Below, piece by piece: positions 1 through 6,190 of a stretch of 54,429 nucleotides of DNA; position 1 is the first letter of the stretch; each line of letters opens with the position of its first letter. The position numbers and the translations under genes were made by a program. A model generated the notes under the pieces. It ran no database searches, had not been told where the DNA came from, and saw only the letters and a list, made by a program, of their open reading frames with translations. Source of the stretch: Bryobacteraceae bacterium CoA2 C42 (lineage in GTDB: Bacteria > Acidobacteriota > Terriglobia > Bryobacterales > Bryobacteraceae). The stretch spans positions 1 through 54,429 of the forward strand of contig JAINDL010000100.1 of NCBI GenBank assembly GCA_019931245.1, read 5' to 3'.

Positions 1-184
1 CAGCAGCTGAGGCGAGTTCCTCGCCCGTTGGTGCCGGGCCTGCGCGGCCTGTGCGCTCTTTTGAACACGCGCACAACGGACTCGCTTCGGCCCAGCAGCT
101 GAGGCGAGTTCCTCGCCCGTTGGTGCCGGGCCTGCGCGGCCTGTGCGCTCTTTTGAACACGCGCACAACGGACTCGCTTCGGCC
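1..184. repeat. Tandem 92-bp hairpin-forming repeat (two copies)
   Basis: Bases 1-92 and 93-184 are identical direct repeats. The unit is internally self-complementary: GCGAGT (12-17) with ACTCGC (80-85), CCGTTG (25-30) with CAACGG (74-79), GTGCGC (51-56) with GCGCAC (69-74), plus a small GGCC/GGCC hairpin (37-49). A further partial match follows the second copy: 13 bases around 180-192 equal bases 45-57. The array probably continues left of the window. There are no unique spacers, so it is not a CRISPR array. It looks like an intergenic REP-like element. Confidence 0.85.
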
Positions 185-273
185 TGTGCGCTTTCAAGGA
201 ACGGGCGGGAGATCTGGCAGATTGCAGGGTATGTGCAGTCGGCAGGCAATGGACCGCTCGGCTGATTGGTTGA

Positions 274-480
274 CCTACCACGGCTCTTCCGCCGGCCTGC
301 CCCAGAGCGGCCTACGCGTTGACGAACGCGCCGCTGGTGATCATGGACCAGGTGCTGATGGGTATGGCCGGGGGCGAGTTGGGAATCCGCGGGTTTCTGG
401 CCGCCGACGATGCGCGGACGAGGCAGATGGCGTCGATTGCCATTGGGCAGGCGTTGTTTCCCTTCGGGCCGCGGGAGTAG
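274..480 (+). pseudogene. Orphan C-terminal coding fragment
   Basis: A frame open from just after a stop at 271-273 to a TAG at 478-480 encodes a protein-like tail (about 68 codons; the best part runs from TTG 319, with LTNAPLVIMDQVLMGMAGG near its start and FPFGPRE at the end). Composition is ordinary protein rather than the Arg/Pro/Gly-rich noise of the shadow frames here. There is no ATG, and the 92-bp repeats lie immediately upstream. It may be the 3' end of a gene truncated by the repeat array, perhaps a TetR-type regulator C-terminus, but the family is not recognisable with confidence. It ends 9 bp before the next gene. Confidence 0.35.
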
Positions 481-489
481 GCTGGGTTG

Positions 490-1254
490 ATGCTGCAAGG
501 AAAAACGGCGATGGTGACCGGGGCGAGCCGGGGGATTGGACGGGCGATTGCGGAGCGGCTGGGCCGGGAGGGGGCGAACGTGCTGCTGCTGGCGCGGGAC
601 GCGGCGGCGCTGACCGAGGTAGCGGGGGGGATAGGGCGGGGGGCGGCGTGGCTGGCGGTGGACCTGCGGGAGGCGACGGCCGCGGCGGAGGGGGTGGCGC
701 GGGCGGTGGCCGAGTTTGGCGGCGTCGACATTGTCGTGAACAACGCAGGGGCGACCAAGCGGGGGGAGTTTCTCGAGTTGACGGACGAAGACTGGGCCGA
801 TGGCTATGCGTTGAAGCTGCACGGGGCGGTGCGGCTGACGCGGGCGGCGTGGCCGGAGCTGCGGCGGCGGGGCGGGTCGGTGGTGAACATTGCCGGGACG
901 GGCGGGCGGACGCCGGGGGCGGAGTTTACGATTGGCGGAAGCGTGAACGCGGCGGTGCTGTCGTTTACGAAGGCGCTGGCCGATGTGGGGGTGCGGGACG
1001 GGGTGCAGGTGAACGCGGTGAACCCGGGGACGGTGCGGACGGGGCGGTTTGAGAAGCGGATGGAGGCGCTGGCGGCGGCGCAGGGTTTGGCGCGGGAGGC
1101 GGCCGAGGGAGTGTTTGTGCGGCAGCAGCGGGTGACGCGGGTGGGCGAGCCGGAGGATATCGCCGGGCTGGTGGCGTTTCTGGTGGGGCCGGAGGGGCGG
1201 TTTCTGCACGGGGCGCTGGTGGACATGGACGGCGGGGCGACCAAGTCGCTATGA
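490..1254 (+). CDS. SDR-family protein lacking the YxxxK catalytic pair
   Basis: 254-residue short-chain dehydrogenase/reductase fold. The N-terminal Rossmann motif TGASRGIG (residues 10-17) and the NNAG motif are intact, as are the later PGTVRTGRF and C-terminal DGG segments. The active-site segment is unusual: where classical SDRs carry Ser followed by YxxxK, this protein reads NIAGTGG and then TIGGSVNAAV, so Gly stands in for the catalytic Tyr and Asn for the Lys. It should bind NAD(P) but is unlikely to use the usual proton relay. The ATG at 490 is preferred over an in-frame TTG at 487. The stop overlaps the next gene by 4 bp (ATGA), implying cotranscription. Confidence 0.85.
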   Translation: MLQGKTAMVTGASRGIGRAIAERLGREGANVLLLARDAAALTEVAGGIGRGAAWLAVDLREATAAAEGVARAVAEFGGVDIVVNNAGATKRGEFLELTDEDWADGYALKLHGAVRLTRAAWPELRRRGGSVVNIAGTGGRTPGAEFTIGGSVNAAVLSFTKALADVGVRDGVQVNAVNPGTVRTGRFEKRMEALAAAQGLAREAAEGVFVRQQRVTRVGEPEDIAGLVAFLVGPEGRFLHGALVDMDGGATKSL

Positions 1255-1646
1255 GCGTGCGGGTGCCGCGGGAGGAGTTTGAGCAGCTGGTGGAGCGGGC
1301 GCTGGCCGGGATTCCGGGCCGGTTTCGGAGCCGGATGGAGAACCTGTACGTGGTGGTGGAGCCGTGGGGGCCGAGCCGCGATCTGCTGGGGTTATACGAG
1401 GGGCGGCCGTTGACGGAGCGGAGCGTGAGCGACGGGTTCGGGCAGCCGGACCGGATTCGAGTGTTTCAGCGGGCGCACGAGGAGATGGCGCGGAGCCGGG
1501 GGGAGCTCGAACAGATTGTGGCCGATACGGTGTGGCATGAGGTGGGGCACTACTTCGGGCTGGACGAGTTTGCCATTGCGCGGGTGGAGGCGCGGCGGCG
1601 GCGATTACGGGCGCTGCGCGGGCGGGCATATAATCAGAGTCGATGA
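1251..1646 (+). CDS. Minimal zinc metallopeptidase (PF06262-type)
   Basis: 131-residue protein whose C-terminal third carries HEVGHYFGLDE, the HExxHxxGxxE-like zinc signature of the small MMP_TTHA0227-type (formerly DUF1025) family. The two His would bind zinc and the Glu would be the catalytic base. No signal peptide is visible, so it is probably cytoplasmic. Family members are annotated as predicted metallopeptidases with no established substrate. It overlaps the SDR gene by 4 bp upstream and the DUF1080 gene by 4 bp downstream. Length matches the family. Confidence 0.87.
   Translation: MSVRVPREEFEQLVERALAGIPGRFRSRMENLYVVVEPWGPSRDLLGLYEGRPLTERSVSDGFGQPDRIRVFQRAHEEMARSRGELEQIVADTVWHEVGHYFGLDEFAIARVEARRRRLRALRGRAYNQSR
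1629..1634 (+). promoter_or_regulatory. Consensus -10 hexamer 8 nt before an ATG
   Basis: TATAAT, a perfect sigma-70 -10 box, ends 8 nt before the ATG at 1643, and there is no Shine-Dalgarno sequence. Transcription would begin at or next to the start codon, giving a leaderless mRNA for the DUF1080 gene. It lies inside the end of the metallopeptidase gene. No clear -35 box is seen. Confidence 0.5.
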
Positions 1647-2281
1647 TGAGAACAATCTCTGTATGCGCGCTGATGCTGGTGGCGGGTGTGAACCTGACCG
1701 CGGCGGACAAGGTGGAAAAGGGGTTCAAGTCCCTGTGGAACGGCAAGGACTTCACGGACTGGAAGAAGGCGGCCGAGAACGAGGACACCTTCACGATCAA
1801 GGACGGGGCGATCGTGGCCAAGGGTCCGCGGGCGCACCTGTACTACGTGGGCAAGGTGGGCAAGCACGATTTCAAGGATTTTGAGCTGAAGGTGGATTGC
1901 ATGACGCTGCCGGTGTCGAACGGCGGCATCTACTTCCACACGGCTTATCAGGAGAAGAGCTGGCCGGACAAGGGTTTTGAGGTGCAGGTGAACAACTCGC
2001 ACGGCGACTGGCGGCGCACCGGGGGCCTCTATGCGGTGGCCGATCAGAAAGAGAAGCTGGCCGAGGACGGCAAGTGGTTTACCGAGCACATTATTGTGAA
2101 GGGCAACACGGTGAAGATTTATGTGGACGGCAAGCTGTCTTCCGAGTGGACGCAGCCGGAGGGTTGGGTGCATCCGCAGTTCAAAGACCGGAAGCTGTCG
2201 AGCGGGACGTTTGCGCTGCAGGGGCACGACCCGAAGTCGACCGTGATGTACAAGAACATCCGGGTGAAGATCCTGAAGTAA
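1643..2281 (+). CDS. Secreted DUF1080 (3-keto-disaccharide hydrolase) protein
   Basis: 212 residues: a signal peptide (about 1-20, ending VNLTAA) followed by a complete DUF1080/PF06439 beta-jelly-roll domain (about 26-210). Landmarks are the opening GFKSLWNGKDFTDWK, DGAIVAKG, then the FELKVD strand, NGGIYFHT, and the closing VMYKNIRVKIL. The family includes 3-keto-disaccharide hydrolases acting on oxidised glycosides, and many members are secreted by Acidobacteriota and Planctomycetota; the substrate here is unknown. The start overlaps the stop of the metallopeptidase gene, but a TATAAT box just upstream suggests it also has its own promoter. Confidence 0.9.
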   Translation: MMRTISVCALMLVAGVNLTAADKVEKGFKSLWNGKDFTDWKKAAENEDTFTIKDGAIVAKGPRAHLYYVGKVGKHDFKDFELKVDCMTLPVSNGGIYFHTAYQEKSWPDKGFEVQVNNSHGDWRRTGGLYAVADQKEKLAEDGKWFTEHIIVKGNTVKIYVDGKLSSEWTQPEGWVHPQFKDRKLSSGTFALQGHDPKSTVMYKNIRVKILK

Positions 2282-2297
2282 GCGGCGGGTTGCAATC

Positions 2298-2379
2298 CGG
2301 CCGGAAGGAAGGTAGACTGGGATTTTGCGGCGCATTCGTGCGCTTGCGCGGGATGCGCCAGTTTGATTCCTTCCGGTCG
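2298..2379 (+). promoter_or_regulatory. Long hairpin leader upstream of rplU (candidate r-protein leader)
   Basis: A perfect 10-bp inverted repeat, CCGGAAGGAA (2301-2310) and TTCCTTCCGG (2367-2376), extends to 13 bp with one G-U pair (2298-2379). It encloses a second stem, GGCGCAT (2329-2335) with ATGCGCC (2353-2359), and an inner GCGC/GCGC hairpin (2340-2349). No U-tract follows, so it does not resemble a terminator of the DUF1080 gene. The rplU ATG lies 41 nt downstream. Ribosomal-protein operons are often autoregulated by such 5' structures, so this is a plausible L21/L27 leader by inference. Confidence 0.5.
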
Positions 2380-2420
2380 CACCAAGTCCCGATGGTAATT
2401 CAACGAGAACGAGGACAGTC

Positions 2421-2732
2421 ATGTACGCAGTTATTGAGACCGGCAGCAAGCAGTATCGGGTAGCTCCGGGCGAGACCGTCAGAGTAGAGACGCTTCCGGG
2501 CAACGTCAATGACTCGGTGGAGTTGGGCCGGGTGGTGGCCTTCGTCGGCGACGATGGAGCCGTGAAGACCGGGGCCGAGGCCGCCGGGGTGAAGGTGACC
2601 GGGACGATTGTCGACCAGGATCGTGGGCCGAAGGTGATCGTGTTCAAGTTTAAGCGCAAGAAGCAGTACAAGCGCACTATCGGCCACCGGCAGAACTATT
2701 CGGCCGTCAAAATCGAAGCCATTCAGGCGTAA
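2421..2732 (+). CDS. rplU: 50S ribosomal protein L21
   Basis: 103 residues, full length for bL21. It begins [14 protein letters not shown], contains the family-typical [11 protein letters not shown] and [15 protein letters not shown] segments, and ends with the [11 protein letters not shown] tail that contacts 23S rRNA. A GAGGA ribosome-binding site lies 6-7 nt before the ATG. It is followed 17 bp later by rpmA, the conserved bacterial arrangement rplU-rpmA-obgE. The 139-bp upstream gap holds the hairpin leader annotated separately. Confidence 0.98.
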   Translation: MYAVIETGSKQYRVAPGETVRVETLPGNVNDSVELGRVVAFVGDDGAVKTGAEAAGVKVTGTIVDQDRGPKVIVFKFKRKKQYKRTIGHRQNYSAVKIEAIQA

Positions 2733-2749
2733 GGAAGTCAGAGTAAACC

Positions 2750-3019
2750 ATGGCATCAAAAAAAGGCTTAGGCTCCAGTAAAAACGGTCGCGATTCTAAT
2801 GCGCAGCGATTGGGTGTGAAGCGCTTCGGTGGCGAGGTGGTGCCGGGCGGCTCCATTCTCGTGCGGCAGCGTGGGACACCCTACAAGGCCGGCTTGAACG
2901 TGGGCCGCGGAAAGGACGATACCCTGTTTGCCTGCATCACCGGCGTTGTCGAGTTCCGGGACCGGGGCCGGATGGGTAAGTTTGTTTCGATCAAGCCCCT
3001 TCCCGCTGAAGCGAATTAA
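2750..3019 (+). CDS. rpmA: 50S ribosomal protein L27
   Basis: 89 residues, full length for bL27. The N-terminus [19 protein letters not shown] matches the family's flexible arm near the peptidyl-transferase centre, followed by the [22 protein letters not shown] core. There is no cleavable N-terminal extension of the Firmicutes type. An AGGAAG ribosome-binding site precedes the ATG. An intrinsic terminator follows 23 bp after the stop. Confidence 0.98.
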   Translation: MASKKGLGSSKNGRDSNAQRLGVKRFGGEVVPGGSILVRQRGTPYKAGLNVGRGKDDTLFACITGVVEFRDRGRMGKFVSIKPLPAEAN

Positions 3020-3042
3020 GATTTCCCGCAAAGGATAACGAA

Positions 3043-3075
3043 GAAGCCGCCCCTCCGAGGGCGGCTTCTTTTTTT
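3043..3075 (+). terminator. Intrinsic terminator after rpmA
   Basis: A perfect 10-bp stem, GAAGCCGCCC (3043-3052) and GGGCGGCTTC (3059-3068), with a 6-nt loop is followed directly by seven T (3069-3075). It is a textbook Rho-independent terminator. It ends only 13 nt before the obgE start codon, so it should reduce read-through from rplU-rpmA into obgE. Confidence 0.93.
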
Positions 3076-3088
3076 GTTGGCTGTTTTT

Positions 3089-4138
3089 ATGTTTATTGAT
3101 GAAGTAAAGATCTATGTGAAGGCCGGCGACGGCGGCAACGGCTGTATGGCGTTTCGCCGGGAGAAGTTTGTGCCGCGCGGCGGCCCGAGCGGCGGCGACG
3201 GCGGCCGGGGCGGCAATGTCATCCTGGTGGCGAGCGAGCATCGGAATACGCTGCTCGAACTACGCTTTAATCCTGAGCACAAAGCCGAGCGGGGGCGCCA
3301 CGGCGAGGGTTCCAACTGTTCGGGCCGGCACGGGGCGGACCGGGAGGTGGACGTTCCTGTGGGTACGGTGGTCTACGACTGGCACACGGGCGAGCAGATT
3401 TACGACCTCACGAAGGCCGGGGAGCGGTTCGTGATCGCCAAGGGGGGCCGCGGGGGCCGCGGGAACCAGCATTTTGCGACGCCGTCGCACCAGGCGCCGA
3501 CCGAGCACGAGTCGGGTTCGCCGGGCGAGGAGAAGACGCTGCGGCTGGAGCTGAAGATTCTGGCCGACGTCGGGCTGGTGGGTTTCCCGAACGCCGGCAA
3601 GTCGACGCTGATTTCGCGTATCTCCGCGGCGCGTCCGAAGATTGCCGACTATCCGTTTACGACGCTGGAGCCGCAGTTGGGCGTGGTGCCGATGCCGGAC
3701 GAGCGGAGCTTTGTGGTGGCCGACATCCCGGGGCTGATTGAGGGCGCGCACGAGGGCCACGGCCTGGGCATTCAGTTTCTGAAGCACATTGAGCGGACGC
3801 GGGTGCTGGTGCACATGGTGGACGTGAGCGATGTGACCGGGCGGGACCCGCGCAGCGACTTCGAAATTATCCTGAACGAACTGGCCAGCTTCAGCGACGA
3901 ACTACCGAAGAAGCCGATGCTGGTGGTGGCGAGCAAGGTGGACGCGGCGCAGGACCCGGAGCGCATTGCGGCCGTCAAGGAGATTGCCGCCGAGCATGAG
4001 ATGCCGTTTCTGCAGATCTCGAGTGCGACGGGCGAGGGCCTGGAGCAGTTGAAGTTTATGCTGGCCGCGATTGTGCATCCGCCGAAAGAGGAAGAGCAGG
4101 CGGAAGAGGGCGAGTACCGGCCGTTCGAGCGACTGTAA
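3089..4138 (+). CDS. obgE: GTPase ObgE/CgtA
   Basis: 349 residues. The Obg fold comes first ([18 protein letters not shown] start, Gly-rich repeats to about residue 155), then the GTPase domain with G1 GFPNAGKST, the switch region with [12 protein letters not shown]3 [10 protein letters not shown], and VASKVD as the NKxD equivalent. The short C-terminal tail is acidic. Obg binds the 50S subunit and links ribosome maturation to stress and growth control. The ATG at 3089 gives the canonical family N-terminus; no Shine-Dalgarno sequence is visible between it and the preceding terminator. The stop abuts the stop of the convergent transpeptidase gene. Confidence 0.97.
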   Translation: MFIDEVKIYVKAGDGGNGCMAFRREKFVPRGGPSGGDGGRGGNVILVASEHRNTLLELRFNPEHKAERGRHGEGSNCSGRHGADREVDVPVGTVVYDWHTGEQIYDLTKAGERFVIAKGGRGGRGNQHFATPSHQAPTEHESGSPGEEKTLRLELKILADVGLVGFPNAGKSTLISRISAARPKIADYPFTTLEPQLGVVPMPDERSFVVADIPGLIEGAHEGHGLGIQFLKHIERTRVLVHMVDVSDVTGRDPRSDFEIILNELASFSDELPKKPMLVVASKVDAAQDPERIAAVKEIAAEHEMPFLQISSATGEGLEQLKFMLAAIVHPPKEEEQAEEGEYRPFERL

Positions 4139-5278
4139 CTACTGGGCGGCGACGGCGAAGAACTGTTGGCTTGAGAGGTTGCGGTAGACGCTGCCGGCGA
4201 CCTCGGCCGCCACGGGTCCGTTGACGGGGCGGCCGCCGGTGAGCAGAACGACTACAACCAGCTTATTGCGGCCGACCTCGTTGAAGCTGCCGAACCAGCC
4301 GAGGTGGGTGGGGGTGGCGCGGTCGGTGCAGGTACCGGTCTTGCCGAGGATGGGTTCGGAGGGGTCGTAGTTGGCGCGGCGGCCCGTGCCGTAGTCGACG
4401 GCGGCCATCATGCCGGGCTTGACGTCGGGAATCTGGTCCTGGATGTCGAGATGGCGCTTGACGCGGGGCGCGAAGTTGGTGATCTCCTCCTTCGTGCGGG
4501 GGTACTGCAGATGGTAGAGCGTCCCGCCGTTGGCGATGGCCGACAGGAGGGCGGCCAACTGGAGCGCGGTGAGTTGTATCCCTTCGCCGAAGCTGGTCAT
4601 CATACCGACGCCGCCGAACTTCGGCGGTTCGGGGGTGAGGACGCCGGGGAACTCGCCTTCGATGTTCAGGCCGGCTTTTTCGCCGAGGCCGAGGAGTTTG
4701 GCGTAGGAGTGCACGCGTTCGAAGCCGAGGTCGGTGCCGACGCGGGCGAAGTAGGGGTTGTTCGAATGGGCCAGCGCGTGGGTGAGGTCCATGGTGGACC
4801 GGCGACCGAGGCGAAGCTGCGTGTTGCGCTCGATGATGCCTTCTTTCAGGCCGGCGATGGCGGTGACGATCTTCACGGTCGAACAGGGCTGGAAACCGCT
4901 GCCGAGAGCCAGTTTCTGGTTGACGATGGTCAGGATGCGGCCTGTCTGCGGGTCGGCCACCACCACGCTACCGTTGTAGGGGCCGAGAGCGTCGACAGCG
5001 GCGCGGCGGACGAGGAGATCCTCGCCGTCGACGACGTCGCCGAGGGTGGAGTCGGCATAGGTGGGTTCGCGCCAGGGGCCGCCGGCGATCAGACGCGATC
5101 CCCCGCCCCGCTTCGGGGACTTCTTGGCGGAAGCGGCCCGGGCGGCGGGGGCCTTTTTGGCCGGGGTCTTGGCCGCGGCGGCGCGCGAGGCGGCAAACTT
5201 CTTCGATTTGGACGCCGGGACGGCGGTCAGGAGATTTGTCTGAAGTAGAAAAATCAGAAAAATCAAAAAGTTACGCAT
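4139..5278 (-). CDS. Penicillin-binding transpeptidase-domain protein
   Basis: 379 residues. A short N-terminal hydrophobic segment (about 3-20, signal or anchor) precedes a Lys/Ala-rich, histone-H1-like linker (about 22-60), then a penicillin-binding transpeptidase domain. The three active-site motifs are present: STVK (Ser133-Lys136), SNN (172-174) and KTGT (313-316). There is no glycosyltransferase or PASTA domain, and it is shorter than PBP2/PBP3, so it is a stand-alone D,D-transpeptidase-like protein acting on peptidoglycan outside the membrane. A sigma-70-like promoter lies at 5338-5367. Confidence 0.88.
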   Translation of the reverse strand: MRNFLIFLIFLLQTNLLTAVPASKSKKFAASRAAAAKTPAKKAPAARAASAKKSPKRGGGSRLIAGGPWREPTYADSTLGDVVDGEDLLVRRAAVDALGPYNGSVVVADPQTGRILTIVNQKLALGSGFQPCSTVKIVTAIAGLKEGIIERNTQLRLGRRSTMDLTHALAHSNNPYFARVGTDLGFERVHSYAKLLGLGEKAGLNIEGEFPGVLTPEPPKFGGVGMMTSFGEGIQLTALQLAALLSAIANGGTLYHLQYPRTKEEITNFAPRVKRHLDIQDQIPDVKPGMMAAVDYGTGRRANYDPSEPILGKTGTCTDRATPTHLGWFGSFNEVGRNKLVVVVLLTGGRPVNGPVAAEVAGSVYRNLSSQQFFAVAAQ

Positions 5279-5337
5279 TCTGACTATGCCCCTCGTCCGT
5301 GAATTGGATCAGATGGTACTGGGCCGACAATGCCGCT

Positions 5338-5367
5338 AGTATCCCGGAAGACCGGGGGTAAAGTCAA
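5338..5367 (-). promoter_or_regulatory. Sigma-70-like promoter for the transpeptidase gene
   Basis: On the minus strand TTGACT (5367-5362, 5 of 6 matches to the -35 consensus) and GATACT (5343-5338, 4 of 6 to the -10) are separated by 18 bp. The predicted start near 5331 leaves a leader of about 50 nt before the ATG at 5278. An inverted CCGG lies in the spacer. Confidence 0.45.
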
Positions 5368-5408
5368 CCCAGTGCTCTATAGCGCTATCGGCCGCGGCAG
5401 CGGTTTCC

Positions 5409-6155
5409 TTAAGCCGCCGTCCAGCCGCCGTCGATGGTGATGACGCTGCCGTTGACGAACGCTGCTTCGTCCGAGGCGAGATAGAGAGCGAGGTGGGCGA
5501 TCTCTTCCGGCTTGCCGAGACGGCCGATGGGCTGGCGGGTATTGAGTTCGGCGCGCGTCTTCTCGATTTCGTGAGAGTGATACTTCTGCAGGTAGGCGGC
5601 GACGAAGGGCGAGTCGACCGTGCCGGGGCAGATGGCGTTGACGCGGATCTGGGTGGGGTAGTCGACGGCGAGTTGGCGGGTCATGGCGATGACGGCGCCT
5701 TTGGTGGCGCAGTAGGCGTAGCGGCGCTTGACGCCGATGAGGCCCGCGACCGAGCCGATGTTGACGATCTTGCCGCCGGAGGCGAGCAGCAGCGGCATCG
5801 CGTGCTTGGTGATGAGAAACGGCCCGGTGACGTTGACCTTCATCAGGCGTTCAAAGTCGGCGAGGCCGGTCTCTTCGACGTTGCCGACGAGGCCGATGCC
5901 GGCGTTGTTGACGAGGACGTCCAACTGGGGGAGGCCGGCGAAGACGGCCTGGACGGCGGCTTCGTTGGTGACATCGCAGTGGACGGCCTGGCCCGAGAGT
6001 TCCGCGGCGAGGGCCTCGGCGCGAGGGAGATCAATGTCGGCGACGACGACTTTGGCGCCGGCGCTCGCGAGGACGCGGCAGGTGGCTTCGCCGATCCCGC
6101 TGGCGCCACCGGTGACGAGGGCGACCCGTCCGTCTAATCGAAATGGTGTGCTCAT
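5409..6155 (-). CDS. SDR-family oxidoreductase
   Basis: 248 residues, a classical SDR: TGGASGIG nucleotide-binding loop near residue 16, an Asp in VVADID (suggesting NAD preference), NNAG, and the catalytic Ser in NIGSVAG followed by YCATK (YxxxK). Near the C-terminus are PIGRLGKPEEIAHLALYLAS and ITIDGGW, usual for 3-ketoacyl reductase or sugar dehydrogenase relatives. The substrate cannot be read from sequence. The ATG at 6155 was chosen over an in-frame start at 6179 because MSTPFRLDGRVALVTGG is the typical N-terminus and a TACAAT box lies just before it. It is divergent from the OPT transporter. Confidence 0.88.
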   Translation of the reverse strand: MSTPFRLDGRVALVTGGASGIGEATCRVLASAGAKVVVADIDLPRAEALAAELSGQAVHCDVTNEAAVQAVFAGLPQLDVLVNNAGIGLVGNVEETGLADFERLMKVNVTGPFLITKHAMPLLLASGGKIVNIGSVAGLIGVKRRYAYCATKGAVIAMTRQLAVDYPTQIRVNAICPGTVDSPFVAAYLQKYHSHEIEKTRAELNTRQPIGRLGKPEEIAHLALYLASDEAAFVNGSVITIDGGWTAA

Positions 6156-6164
6156 GCTATCGCG

Positions 6165-6170
6165 ATTGTA
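6165..6170 (-). promoter_or_regulatory. TACAAT box 9 nt before the SDR start codon
   Basis: On the minus strand TACAAT (6170-6165) ends 9 nt before the ATG at 6155. There is no Shine-Dalgarno sequence in the gap. It is consistent with a leaderless or nearly leaderless transcript. Confidence 0.4.
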
Positions 6171-6190
6171 CTGTATCATCGACCATAACC

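Noticed and set aside
1-184. CRISPR array
   Set aside because: The two repeats are directly adjacent with no spacer and are 92 bp long; no cas gene is present in the window.
51-1052. Open frame crossing the repeat array and the first SDR
   Set aside because: It reads through both tandem repeats and then the SDR in a wrong frame, with Gly/Ala/Arg-rich content. Treated as noise.
5374-5390. Short palindrome (ATAGCGCTAT) between the transpeptidase and SDR genes
   Set aside because: Only 10 bp, no loop or T-tract, and such short symmetry is frequent; not enough for an operator or terminator call.
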